Program-made: the position numbers and the translations under genes
Source: UBA3103 sp002365855
GTDB lineage: Bacteria; Bacillota; Desulfotomaculia; Desulfotomaculales; Pelotomaculaceae
Assembly (NCBI GenBank): GCA_030627625.1
Contig: DAOURR010000015.1
Location: forward strand, 1-38,854
DNA: 38,854 nt
Direction of reading: 5' to 3'
In this document: piece by piece, positions 21,997-30,123 of the stretch
Layout: the number at the start of each line of letters is the position of its first letter
Numbering within the stretch: the stretch's first letter is position 1
The notes under the pieces: generated by a model
What the model was told of the DNA's origin: nothing
Seen by the model: only the letters and a program-made list of their open reading frames with translations
Databases searched by the model: none

Positions 21997-22590
21997 GTGG
22001 TAGGACATTATCCGGATTACAATGTAATGAATTTAGCCGATGAATGGGATTCTCACACCAAGGAGATAGTTAAGCGCAGACTTGGCCCCTTCCCCGGCAA
22101 GCAATATCTAAATGAACACGAAGCGCGGACAATATGGATTATCGCCACTCATCTAGCTTATGACAACCGCGAGGATATTCTTGACTATGTGGTCCACCAC
22201 ATAGACAGTGAGTTGGCCTCAGAAGTGGGTGAATCCCAACGAAAAGCCGGGATACCAAAGGGTCAGGACTTAATCAGGAGTGGGCTGAGAGCATTGGACA
22301 ATCTTTCCCTCAAGGTATATCAAAAAGATTTTGCTGATGCGGAAACCGGACGGCAGTTTAGTATGCTGGAGTCTCTACAAAAAGGTGAGGTTATGGATAT
22401 GCCCGGCTGGCCAAAGCCACTCCAAAAAGAGCTTTTCAAAAAGGTCTTAAATACGATTGTGCGGGCATATTATTCACATCCTCAAGTCTGGTCGGAAATT
22501 GGTTACGGGGGACCAGCTTATCCCCGGGGCTATATCCGGGTGGAACTGGGCCTGACTGAACCCTGGGAGGCGAAGCGAAATGGAAAATAA
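21997..22590 (+). CDS. Gluconate 2-dehydrogenase subunit 3-like protein
   Basis: About 197 aa. A subunit-3-type helical protein: YLNEHEARTIWIIATHLAY near the N-terminus, and the C-terminal part YYSHPQVWSEIGYGGPAYPR with the GYGGP motif typical of this family. Family members partner with a GMC flavoprotein and usually carry a twin-arginine signal; none is present here, so the complex may be cytoplasmic. GTG 21997 follows GGAGGTGGT. Its end overlaps the GMC gene by 11 bp, which supports co-translation and complex formation. Confidence 0.75.
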   Translation: MVGHYPDYNVMNLADEWDSHTKEIVKRRLGPFPGKQYLNEHEARTIWIIATHLAYDNREDILDYVVHHIDSELASEVGESQRKAGIPKGQDLIRSGLRALDNLSLKVYQKDFADAETGRQFSMLESLQKGEVMDMPGWPKPLQKELFKKVLNTIVRAYYSHPQVWSEIGYGGPAYPRGYIRVELGLTEPWEAKRNGK

Positions 22591-24205
22591 GGATTTTGTT
22601 CAGCATAACTGCGATCATTATAAAGGCCACAGGTTCAACGATTTGACTCACAGGAAATATGCCGGCGGCGCGGATGTATGCATTGTAGGCGCGGGGGCCG
22701 CGGGCGGGGTTCTGGCTTATGAGCTGAGCCGGGCGGGTTTAAAAGTAGTGGTGATTGAGGCAGGCCCTTTCTGGAATCCCCAGACTGATTTCGCCAGTGA
22801 TGAACTATCCATGAGCAAGCTGGCCTGGCAGGAAACCAGGCTGGTTGCGGGAAGTGATCCCCTGCATTTAGGTCACAACATTACCGGCAGGGGAGTAGGC
22901 GGAGGCACCGTTCACTTCACCGGAGTCTTTTTTCGCTTCCACGAAAGTGATTTTAAGGTCAGAACCCTGGATGGGGCGGCGGATGACTGGCCTATCACCT
23001 ATCAGGACCTCGAACCTTATTATGATAAAATCGAACGCGATATAGCTGTTTCAGGTCCCAGGCATTTTCCATGGGGCGCCTTTAACGGCCCCTATCCCTA
23101 CCCGGTTTATGAACCAATCGGCGCGAACTCTCAGCTTTTCCGCAAAGGCTGCGAGAAGCTTGGTATCAAGTCCACTGTTGCTCCCCTCGCAATACTCACG
23201 GCGCCTTTTGAGGGAAGACCGCCCTGCATCAACCGGGGCTTCTGCAACCAGGGGTGCATGCCCAATGCTAAATTCAGCACCCTGATCCACCACATTCCAA
23301 AGGCCATTCAGCTGGGCGCGGAAGTTTTAAGTGATTGTACCGTTACAAAAATAGAGGTTGACAGGTACGGCAAGGTTACCGGAGTGCTTTTTAATAACCA
23401 GGGCCAGGAATACAGGCAGCAGGCCAGGGTGGTTGTGGTGTCGGCGTTTGTGGTGGAAACCCCAAGGCTGCTTTTTAATTCGGCCTGTCCACAATATCCT
23501 GATGGGCTGGCCAACAGCAGCGGCATGGTAGGCAAGTGCATCATGCCTCACAGCAGCCCGGATGTATATATGATGTACCCCGATGAAGTCAGGCTTTATA
23601 AAGGCACCCCGGTCCAGGCAGTTACTCAGGATTTCTGGGAGACGGATAAAGACAGGGGTTTTATTAGAGGGTATTCACTCAACGCCCACGGCGCCAGGCC
23701 GGTGGCCATGGCCGGTGGCCTGGCCGGGAAGGCCGGAATATGGGGTAAAAAATTACGTGATATTATGCTGGACTATAATTTTTACGCCAGGGTTACAGTG
23801 GTGGGAGAGGTGCTGCCAAACCCGGCCAACTCGGTAACACTGAGTAATGAAAAGGACGAGTACGGTTTGCCCCGTGCCCTGGTGACATTCAGTTATGGGG
23901 AAAACGACAATAAGATTATCGCGCATGGGGTGAGTAAATGCCAGGAAATACTGGAGGCGGCAGGATGCATAGACCCTATAATTGTTGACGATACCGCCCA
24001 CTTAATGGGAGGGTGCAGGATGGGAAATGATCCTAAAACGTCAGTTGTAAACTCCTTCTGCCAGAGCCATGATATATCGAACCTCTATATTTGTGACGCC
24101 AGTGTATTTGTCACCTCAGGAGGGGGTAACCCCACGGAAACAGTGATGGCCATAGCAGCCAGGACTTCCGACTATATCATCGACCAGGCATCCAAGGGGG
24201 GATAA
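22580..24205 (+). CDS. GMC-family FAD-dependent oxidoreductase
   Basis: The flavoprotein subunit of an alcohol/sugar/polyol dehydrogenase. FAD binding is shown by VCIVGAGAAGGVLAYELSR near residues 32-50 and a conserved C-terminal block (HLMGGCRMGNDP, GGGNPTETVMAIAARTSDYI). A Cys stretch CINRGFCNQGC resembles the cluster-binding segment of FAD-dependent glucose and gluconate dehydrogenases, so a 3Fe-4S cluster is possible. The length is 541 aa, normal. No signal peptide is seen. The substrate is not identifiable; the upstream SDR might act on the same compound. Confidence 0.87.
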   Translation: MENKDFVQHNCDHYKGHRFNDLTHRKYAGGADVCIVGAGAAGGVLAYELSRAGLKVVVIEAGPFWNPQTDFASDELSMSKLAWQETRLVAGSDPLHLGHNITGRGVGGGTVHFTGVFFRFHESDFKVRTLDGAADDWPITYQDLEPYYDKIERDIAVSGPRHFPWGAFNGPYPYPVYEPIGANSQLFRKGCEKLGIKSTVAPLAILTAPFEGRPPCINRGFCNQGCMPNAKFSTLIHHIPKAIQLGAEVLSDCTVTKIEVDRYGKVTGVLFNNQGQEYRQQARVVVVSAFVVETPRLLFNSACPQYPDGLANSSGMVGKCIMPHSSPDVYMMYPDEVRLYKGTPVQAVTQDFWETDKDRGFIRGYSLNAHGARPVAMAGGLAGKAGIWGKKLRDIMLDYNFYARVTVVGEVLPNPANSVTLSNEKDEYGLPRALVTFSYGENDNKIIAHGVSKCQEILEAAGCIDPIIVDDTAHLMGGCRMGNDPKTSVVNSFCQSHDISNLYICDASVFVTSGGGNPTETVMAIAARTSDYIIDQASKGG

Positions 24206-24220
24206 CATTGTTTTAATACA

Positions 24221-24955
24221 TCATATTACCGAATCATCGTCTTCAATTTCTTGAATGTATGATAGGTCATCCTCCCTTAGGTCTACATAAAGATTACCAT
24301 CGGTGGACAGGGAAGCCAGGAATACCTCACGGATGTTTTTTATATTTCTGGACGCTAATTCGTTATAGAGCCATTCATGATTAAGATTGTTTTGCTTTAA
24401 ATTCTGTTCTACGATCCTGCCGTCTCTGATTATCTCCGAGGAAGCGCCTTTATATCTGGTGCTAATATTAAGGTCCCTGGGGGTAACCGGCAGGTATTGA
24501 CTTTTCTTTAATATACTTAACTGCCCATGGGTCTCCAAAATAGCGAATTCGACTTCTCCCAGATCAAAAATACCTTTTTCTCGTAATTGCATCATTAAGT
24601 CGTCCATGTTATATCTTATTTTACGCATGTTCTTTTCGTATATTTTACCGTTTTGAACCATAACTAATGGTTCCCCCTCAATAAGCTTTCTTGCCGGGAT
24701 ACTTTTCAAAGTAAAAAAACCAGTTATAATTACTAATATGGTAAGTATGACCGGGCTTAAAAGAACGTAAATACCTTCAACCTCGGTGGTAACGTAAGCG
24801 CCTCCGATTGTTCCGATGATAATTCCAGTTACAAAGTCAAAAAAAGTCATTTGAGCTAGAAATTTTTTTCCAATTAATCTTGTTAATAAAATTAAGAGGA
24901 AAAATACCGCAAGCGAATGAGTTAATACCTCGAGTATTTCATTGAAGTCGATCAA
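24221..24955 (-). CDS. DUF421/YetF-like membrane protein
   Basis: Three N-terminal transmembrane helices (about residues 8-85, with RLIGKKFLAQMTFFDFVTGI) are followed by the YetF C-terminal domain. That domain has EGEPLVMVQNGKI, the MDDLMMQLREKGIFDLGEVEF motif and AILETHGQLSI. In Bacillus such proteins are linked to spore or membrane functions that are not well defined. It starts with TTG at 24955. It is convergent with the GMC gene, with 15 nt between stops and no separate terminator visible. Confidence 0.82.
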   Translation of the reverse strand: MIDFNEILEVLTHSLAVFFLLILLTRLIGKKFLAQMTFFDFVTGIIIGTIGGAYVTTEVEGIYVLLSPVILTILVIITGFFTLKSIPARKLIEGEPLVMVQNGKIYEKNMRKIRYNMDDLMMQLREKGIFDLGEVEFAILETHGQLSILKKSQYLPVTPRDLNISTRYKGASSEIIRDGRIVEQNLKQNNLNHEWLYNELASRNIKNIREVFLASLSTDGNLYVDLREDDLSYIQEIEDDDSVI

Positions 24956-25079
24956 TAATTACACTCTCACTTTCTTTTTGCAAACAACCCTGATTCTGAT
25001 TCATTATGTATAAAAATGCTCTTAGTACAAGGAATTTATACCCGTTTTATATGCTGGTCAGTTAAAAGTTAACAAATGG

Positions 25080-25120
25080 AGCTTACCGAACTTATTAAAT
25101 ATTCAGCTGGTAAGCTTTTT
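25080..25120 (+). terminator. Leader terminator upstream of the metallo-beta-lactamase-fold gene
   Basis: AGCTTACC (25080-25087) pairs with GGTAAGCT (25109-25116) and T's run to 25120. No plus-strand gene lies upstream, so it would act on a short leader transcript 31 nt before the next gene. Confidence 0.6.
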
Positions 25121-25151
25121 AATATACAATAATCTAAGAGGGGGTGTAATA

Positions 25152-26003
25152 ATGAGAGATGATTTTGTAAAGCTTACGGTGCTTTGCGAAAATACTGCCG
25201 GGGTTGCGCATGGTCTGGTTGGCGAGTGGGGCCTGTCCATTTTTATTGAAAAAAACGGCAAAAAAATCCTATTTGACACAGGACAAAGCGGCAGCCTGCT
25301 CACCAACGCCGCTGTGCTGGGAATTGACCTTAAGTCTGTGGATGCGTTAGTTTTGAGCCACGGCCATTATGACCATACCGGGGGATTGAGGGCCTTTTTG
25401 CAATACCGGGGTAAATTGCCTGTGTACGCCCACCCTGATTTATTTGCTTTACACTACAAATCGTCGGAAGAGCCGAAATACATCGGGGTTCCATACAGGA
25501 AAGAAGAACTGGAAAGCCTGGGGGCTGAGTTTTCCTTTGTGAGTGAGCCCCTTGTTGTTGCGCCCGGTGTGTTTGTCAGTGGTGAGGTTCCCAGGAAAAC
25601 AGTTTTCGAAAAGGCCGACGAGTCCTTGTTTTGCCTGGAAAACGGTAAAAAGGTGATTCCGGACAAATTTAATGACGACATGAGCTTATACTGTTTTACC
25701 CCCAAAGGGATATTAATAGTTCTGGGCTGTGCCCACGCCGGGTTGGTAAATATTGTGCAACATGCCAGGGAAGTTACCGGGGAAAGCCGGATCTACGGGA
25801 TTATCGGCGGCACGCACCTGGGTCCTGTACCGGTCGAGCAGCAGAGTGCCACCATCGATTACCTTAAAGAATTGGACCTCCAGTTCCTGGCCGCCAACCA
25901 TTGCACCGGACTGCCTGTGATCTCCCGGCTGGCGGGAGCATTTGGCCCCCGTTTCAAGTTCTGTCCGGCTGGGAGCAGCTTTACCATTCCTGCTGAAGAA
26001 TAA
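25152..26003 (+). CDS. Metallo-beta-lactamase-fold hydrolase
   Basis: A cytoplasmic binuclear metal enzyme of the group annotated as dihydropterin-ribofuranosylaminobenzene-phosphate synthase-like. It has an early FDTG segment, the metal motif LSHGHYDHTGG at residues 69-79, a middle GCAHAGLVNI, and the late AANHCTG. It is 283 aa. ATG 25152 follows AAGAGGGGG. Its in vivo substrate is unknown. It stands alone between the YetF-like gene and the trp operon, behind a possible attenuator. Confidence 0.83.
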   Translation: MRDDFVKLTVLCENTAGVAHGLVGEWGLSIFIEKNGKKILFDTGQSGSLLTNAAVLGIDLKSVDALVLSHGHYDHTGGLRAFLQYRGKLPVYAHPDLFALHYKSSEEPKYIGVPYRKEELESLGAEFSFVSEPLVVAPGVFVSGEVPRKTVFEKADESLFCLENGKKVIPDKFNDDMSLYCFTPKGILIVLGCAHAGLVNIVQHAREVTGESRIYGIIGGTHLGPVPVEQQSATIDYLKELDLQFLAANHCTGLPVISRLAGAFGPRFKFCPAGSSFTIPAEE

Positions 26004-26034
26004 AAAATGGAAAATGAAAAAGGAATAAATCTGC

Positions 26035-26064
26035 TTGACATTCTTTTACTGTGTATGCTAAATT
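26035..26064 (+). promoter_or_regulatory. Sigma-A-type promoter of the trp operon
   Basis: TTGACA (26035-26040), an 18-nt spacer with an extended TG, and TAAATT (26059-26064). The transcript would start near 26071, placing the TRAP-like repeat array at its very 5' end. Confidence 0.65.
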
Positions 26065-26078
26065 TATTTCAAGTTAAT

Positions 26079-26140
26079 TAGTTGAGCTTAGTTTAGAAGA
26101 GAGTATAGATGAGCCTAGATGAGATGAGATGTTCGGTTAG
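26079..26140 (+). promoter_or_regulatory. TRAP-binding site: eleven (G/U)AG triplets in the trpE leader
   Basis: Triplets start at 26079 (UAG), 26084 (GAG), 26089 (UAG), 26094 (UAG), 26099 (GAG), 26106 (UAG), 26111 (GAG), 26116 (UAG), 26121 (GAG), 26126 (GAG) and 26138 (UAG). Nearly all are spaced by two bases, i.e. a 5-nt period. TRAP, the 11-subunit tryptophan-sensing RNA-binding protein of Bacillus, binds eleven such triplets separated by two or three bases. A terminator follows at once, as in the B. subtilis trp leader. Confidence 0.8.
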
Positions 26141-26152
26141 AGTTTGCATAAT

Positions 26153-26188
26153 CGCCGGTACTCATTTGGGTGCCGGTTTGTTGTTTTT
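26153..26188 (+). terminator. trp leader attenuator
   Basis: CCGGTAC (26155-26161) pairs with GGTGCCGG (26169-26176, one G-U), followed by TTTGTTGTTTTTT. GAGTA within the TRAP site (26101-26105) is complementary to TACTC (26159-26163) at the base of this stem and could form the competing antiterminator. Confidence 0.75.
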
Positions 26189-26204
26189 TACAGGAGGGAC
26201 CGAA

Positions 26205-27665
26205 TTGAATATTCCAAGCAGAGACGTGTATCTCCAATTAAGCCAACAATACAACCTCGTTCCGGTGTATCAAGTGATTAATGCCGATCTGGACACACCC
26301 ATAAGTGTGTATAAAAAGGTCAGGCCAGAGGCGCCCGCCTATCTTCTGGAAAGCGTGGAGGGAGGCGAAAACCTGGCCCGCTACTCTTTTATCGGGTTTG
26401 ACCCGTTTCTTCACTTGACTTCAAGAGGAGAAGAATCAAGCATAACCGGGCTGAAAAGAGAGGACACCGCAGTTGGATTGCCATTGGATGTTCTGGAAAG
26501 GTTAATGTCTGGTTTCAAAGTGCGCCAGGATCCCGCCCTTCCGCGGTTTTACGGGGGGGCTGTGGGTTACATAAGCTATGATACTGTTAGATTCCTGGAA
26601 AGAGTAAAGATGCCGGGGAGTGGCAGTTTGGACCTGCCGGACTGTAATTTTATTTTCGCCGGCACAGTCCTGATCTTTGACCATGTCAAGAGGACATTAA
26701 CAATTATCATTAACAGCCTGCCCGGCGGCGACCCGGAATCGGCTTACGCCGGGGCTGAAGAAAAAATAGAAAAGATCATCAAGGCTGTTAAGGACGGTGT
26801 TCCCCTGGAAGACGCGCCCGGAAGAACCTCTTTAGTCGGCAGGCCTTTTGAAGCAAACATAAGCAGGGAAGAATTTATGGAAAAAGTGGTACGTGCAAAA
26901 GAGTACATCAGGGCAGGAGACATACTGCAGGTAGTCCTGTCGCGGCGGATGCGGGTACCCTTTCAGGGAGAGCCATTTAATTTATACCGGAAGTTGAGGG
27001 CGCTGAATCCTTCACCCTATCTTTATTTTCTTGATTTCGGAGAAACTGTGGTGGTGGGTTCTTCTCCCGAGATGCTTGTAAGAGTTGAGGGCGACCTGGT
27101 TGAAACCAACCCCATCGCCGGGACCCGTCCCCGGGGAAAAAGTCTGGCGGAAGACGAGGTTTTTGCGGGCGAACTGTTAGCGGATGCCAAAGAAAAGGCT
27201 GAACACCTGATGCTGGTCGATCTCGGCAGAAATGACCTGGGAAAGATATGTGAAACAGGCAGCGTCAGGGTAACCCGCTTTATGGAGGTAGAAAAGTTTT
27301 CGCATGTGATGCACCTGGTATCTAATGTTTGCGGCAGGCTGGCTCCGGGCAAAAACTGTTTTGACGCGCTCAAAGCATGTTTTCCTGCAGGCACCGTGTC
27401 GGGGGCGCCAAAAGTGCGGGCTATGGAGATCATCAGCGAAATGGAACCAGAAGGACGGGGGATATACGCGGGGGCCATTGGTTATTTTGGCTTTTCCGGG
27501 AATATGGACACCGCCATAGCAATTAGGACGGTGGTGCTTCACGGAGGAAACGCCTATATTCAGTCGGGGGCAGGAATCGTGGCAGACTCTGACCCTGAGC
27601 GGGAGTACGAGGAAATTATGAGCAAAGCCCATGCGCTTTTAAAAGCCGTTGAGGAGGTGGAATAG
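26205..27665 (+). CDS. trpE: Anthranilate synthase component I
   Basis: Makes anthranilate from chorismate with ammonia supplied by TrpG. Family motifs are present: LLESVEGGENLARYSFIG in the N-terminal tryptophan-sensing region, the NPIAGTRPRG block, LVDLGRNDLGKI, and FPAGTVSGAPKVRAMEII. TTG 26205 follows AGGAGGG by 6-7 nt and fits family N-termini (DVYLQLSQQY); the frame extends further up to 26109, but that part is the leader with the terminator. It is the first gene of a compact trpEGDCFBA operon. Confidence 0.95.
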   Translation: MNIPSRDVYLQLSQQYNLVPVYQVINADLDTPISVYKKVRPEAPAYLLESVEGGENLARYSFIGFDPFLHLTSRGEESSITGLKREDTAVGLPLDVLERLMSGFKVRQDPALPRFYGGAVGYISYDTVRFLERVKMPGSGSLDLPDCNFIFAGTVLIFDHVKRTLTIIINSLPGGDPESAYAGAEEKIEKIIKAVKDGVPLEDAPGRTSLVGRPFEANISREEFMEKVVRAKEYIRAGDILQVVLSRRMRVPFQGEPFNLYRKLRALNPSPYLYFLDFGETVVVGSSPEMLVRVEGDLVETNPIAGTRPRGKSLAEDEVFAGELLADAKEKAEHLMLVDLGRNDLGKICETGSVRVTRFMEVEKFSHVMHLVSNVCGRLAPGKNCFDALKACFPAGTVSGAPKVRAMEIISEMEPEGRGIYAGAIGYFGFSGNMDTAIAIRTVVLHGGNAYIQSGAGIVADSDPEREYEEIMSKAHALLKAVEEVE

Positions 27666-28232
27666 ATGATTATAATGATTGATAATTATGACTCATTTAC
27701 CTATAACCTGGTGCAATACCTGAACGAACTGGGCGAGAAGGTACAGGTATACCGGAATGACAAGATCACCTGTGATGAGATTGAGTCACTCAAACCGGAG
27801 TATCTGGTCCTTTCTCCCGGACCTTGCTCACCCAATGAGGCCGGGGTAACCCTGGCGGTAATCAGGCGTTTCGCCGGGGTTATTCCCATACTGGGAGTCT
27901 GCCTGGGCCACCAGGCCATAGGGCAGGCTTTCGGGGGCAGGGTGGTGCGTGCGGACAGGTTGATGCACGGTAAAACATCCCCTATTTATCACGGAGGTAA
28001 ATCAATTTTTCATGATCTTCCGTCTCCATTTACTGCTACCAGGTATCATTCGCTAATAGTCGACCGCAACCACCTGCCGGACTGCCTGGAAGTCAGCGCC
28101 TGGACAGACGAGGGTGAGGTTATGGGGTTGCGCCACCGGACTTATCCCGTGGAGGGGGTTCAATTTCACCCTGAGTCAATCATGACCGAGCACGGGCACA
28201 GGGTTTTGCAGAACTTCCTGGCTCTTCACTAA
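27666..28232 (+). CDS. trpG: Anthranilate synthase component II (glutamine amidotransferase)
   Basis: A class I glutamine amidotransferase giving ammonia to TrpE. The catalytic triad is visible: C79 in GVCLGHQAIG, H168 and E170 in VQFHPESIM. It is 188 aa, a stand-alone subunit. It starts one base after the trpE stop, so the two are translationally coupled. Related PabA proteins share the fold, and a double role in folate synthesis is possible. Confidence 0.94.
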   Translation: MIIMIDNYDSFTYNLVQYLNELGEKVQVYRNDKITCDEIESLKPEYLVLSPGPCSPNEAGVTLAVIRRFAGVIPILGVCLGHQAIGQAFGGRVVRADRLMHGKTSPIYHGGKSIFHDLPSPFTATRYHSLIVDRNHLPDCLEVSAWTDEGEVMGLRHRTYPVEGVQFHPESIMTEHGHRVLQNFLALH

Positions 28233-28252
28233 AAATTAAGTATTCTAATCAA

Positions 28253-28289
28253 TAGCTAGTTGAGCAAAGTTGAGAGGAGGACAGTTAAG
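28253..28289 (+). promoter_or_regulatory. Second TRAP-like NAG array overlapping the trpD ribosome site
   Basis: Triplets start at 28257 (UAG), 28262 (GAG), 28267 (AAG), 28272 (GAG), 28277 (GAG), 28282 (CAG) and 28287 (AAG), an exact 5-nt period over seven repeats, with a further UAG at 28253. GAG and UAG are preferred by TRAP; AAG and CAG are weaker. The array covers the AGGAGG ribosome site (28275-28280) and runs up to GTG 28289, so bound TRAP would block trpD translation, as it does at trpG in B. subtilis. Confidence 0.6.
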
Positions 28290-29326
28290 TGGTTAAAGGA
28301 GTTATTAAAAAAGTGGTTTCCGGGCAACACCTGGCGGAAGAAGAAGCCGGTGCGGTTATGGAACTAATCATGGAGGGAAAGGCGAGCTCCGCACAGATTG
28401 CCTCGCTTCTAACCGCCATGCATTTAAATGGTGAAACAGTGGAGGAAATAACCGGTTTTGCCAGGGTCATGAGGCAGAAATCAACGACGATCAGGTCAAG
28501 CCACCCCATTCTGGTAGACACCTGTGGAACCGGCGGGGACGGGGCTGGAACTTTTAATATATCAACCACGGCTGCTTTCGTAGTGGCGGGGGCCGGTGTA
28601 CCCGTGGCAAAACACGGCAACCGGTCGGTTTCAAGCAGGTGCGGCAGCGCCGACGTCCTGGAGGAGCTGGGGGTCAGGTTGGACCTGGAGCGGGAGGCAA
28701 CGGAAGAATGTCTTGAACAGATCGGCATGGCTTTTCTTTTCGCGCCGGGGCTTCACCGTTCGATGGGGTATGCGGCGGCGCCGCGCCGTGAAATTGGAAT
28801 CCGGACTGTTTTTAACATCCTCGGTCCGCTTACCAACCCGGCAGGCGCACATGCCCAGGTGCTTGGCGTTTATAATCCGCCGCTTGCAGAGGTCCTGGCC
28901 AGGGTGCTGGCCAGGCTGGGATCGTCACGAGCTTTTGTGGTTCACGGCGCGGGCGGCCTTGATGAGGTTTCCCTGGCAGGTCCTTCAGTTCTTTGCGAGG
29001 TTAAGAACGGCTACGTGCGTAAAGGCATTCTTGATCCCATCAGGTTTGGTTTCTCCTACGCCTCGGTTGCTGCCCTGGCCGGAGGCTCGCCGAAAGAGAA
29101 TGCCGCCATAACCCGCCTGATTCTTGAAGGTGAAAAAGGGCCGTGCAGAGATACTGTGGTCTTAAACTCTGCGCTCGGTCTTGTTGCCGGGGGGAAGGCC
29201 GGGAACATTGCCGAGGGGTTAAAAGCTGCCGCTCTAAGTATTGATTCGGGTTCAGCTTATGCAAAACTCGTGGATTTAATAGATTTTACCAACCGAAATG
29301 CAGCTAAAAAGGCAGCCACCCAGTGA
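28289..29326 (+). CDS. trpD: Anthranilate phosphoribosyltransferase
   Basis: Joins anthranilate and phosphoribosyl pyrophosphate. The PRPP-binding GTGGDG motif is at residues 80-85, followed by FNISTTAAFVVAGAGVPVAK, then HGNRSVSSRCGSADVLEELG. It is 345 aa, normal. GTG 28289 has AGGAGG 8 nt upstream, inside a 5-nt-periodic NAG array. The last codon overlaps the trpC start (TGATG). Confidence 0.95.
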   Translation: MVKGVIKKVVSGQHLAEEEAGAVMELIMEGKASSAQIASLLTAMHLNGETVEEITGFARVMRQKSTTIRSSHPILVDTCGTGGDGAGTFNISTTAAFVVAGAGVPVAKHGNRSVSSRCGSADVLEELGVRLDLEREATEECLEQIGMAFLFAPGLHRSMGYAAAPRREIGIRTVFNILGPLTNPAGAHAQVLGVYNPPLAEVLARVLARLGSSRAFVVHGAGGLDEVSLAGPSVLCEVKNGYVRKGILDPIRFGFSYASVAALAGGSPKENAAITRLILEGEKGPCRDTVVLNSALGLVAGGKAGNIAEGLKAAALSIDSGSAYAKLVDLIDFTNRNAAKKAATQ

Positions 29327-30123
29327 TGTTAGATAAAATTATAGCTCATAAGAAAACCGAACTGTCCAGGCGCAAGGAAGTTGTTCCTCTAAATCTTTTA
29401 GAAAACATACTGCCCGGCCTACCCCCTACGCGCCCGCTGGCCAAGGCGCTGCGCCGGTCCGGGCAGGTGGCAGTAATTGCTGAAGTCAAAAAAGCTTCTC
29501 CTTCAAAAGGAATCTTATGTAAAGATTTTGATCCTGTCATAATTGCCAGGGAATACGAAAAAGCAGGGGCAGCGGCAATATCGGTGCTCACAGAGGAAAA
29601 GTTCTTTCTGGGGCATCATGCCCACCTGGCCATGGTGAAAAAAACAACTGTTCTTCCCGTTTTAAGAAAAGACTTTATCATAGATCCCTACCAAATTTAT
29701 GAGTCACGCGCCCTGGGAGCCGACGCCGTTCTGTTGATAGCCGCGCTCCTGCCGGGAAAACAGGTGGAGCAGCTGATGTCTCTGGCCGGGGACTTAGGCC
29801 TGTCATCTTTAGTAGAGGTACACACAGAACAGGAACTGGAACATGTTCTTAGTGCCGGCGCTACTCTTATAGGCATAAATAACCGCGATCTTAAAACTTT
29901 TGTAACTGATATAAATAGAACGTTCGAACTTTCGGACCTGATCGACAAACAAAATATTACCGTGGTATCAGAGAGCGGCATTAAGAGCCGTGCCGATATT
30001 TTAAGATTAGAAATCAAGGGGATTCATGCCGCTCTGGTCGGCGAAGCACTGGTTCGCCATCTTTGTCCCGGTGAAGCGCTGAAGGAATTAACAGGCTCTA
30101 CGGGGCAGGAGGGGGACGTGTAA
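29326..30123 (+). CDS. trpC: Indole-3-glycerol phosphate synthase
   Basis: A (beta/alpha)8 barrel enzyme that closes the indole ring. Motifs include VIAEVKKASPSKG near the N-terminus, VLTEEKFFLG, VLRKDFIIDPYQIYESRALG in the centre, GINNRDLKTF and VSESGIKSRADI. ATG 29326 overlaps the trpD stop codon. It is 265 aa and not fused to trpF, which follows as a separate gene. Confidence 0.95.
   Translation: MLDKIIAHKKTELSRRKEVVPLNLLENILPGLPPTRPLAKALRRSGQVAVIAEVKKASPSKGILCKDFDPVIIAREYEKAGAAAISVLTEEKFFLGHHAHLAMVKKTTVLPVLRKDFIIDPYQIYESRALGADAVLLIAALLPGKQVEQLMSLAGDLGLSSLVEVHTEQELEHVLSAGATLIGINNRDLKTFVTDINRTFELSDLIDKQNITVVSESGIKSRADILRLEIKGIHAALVGEALVRHLCPGEALKELTGSTGQEGDV

Noticed and set aside
26065..26200. 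T-box or Trp-codon leader peptide for trpE
   Set aside because: No T-box consensus and no run of TGG codons behind a ribosome site; the NAG array explains the leader better.
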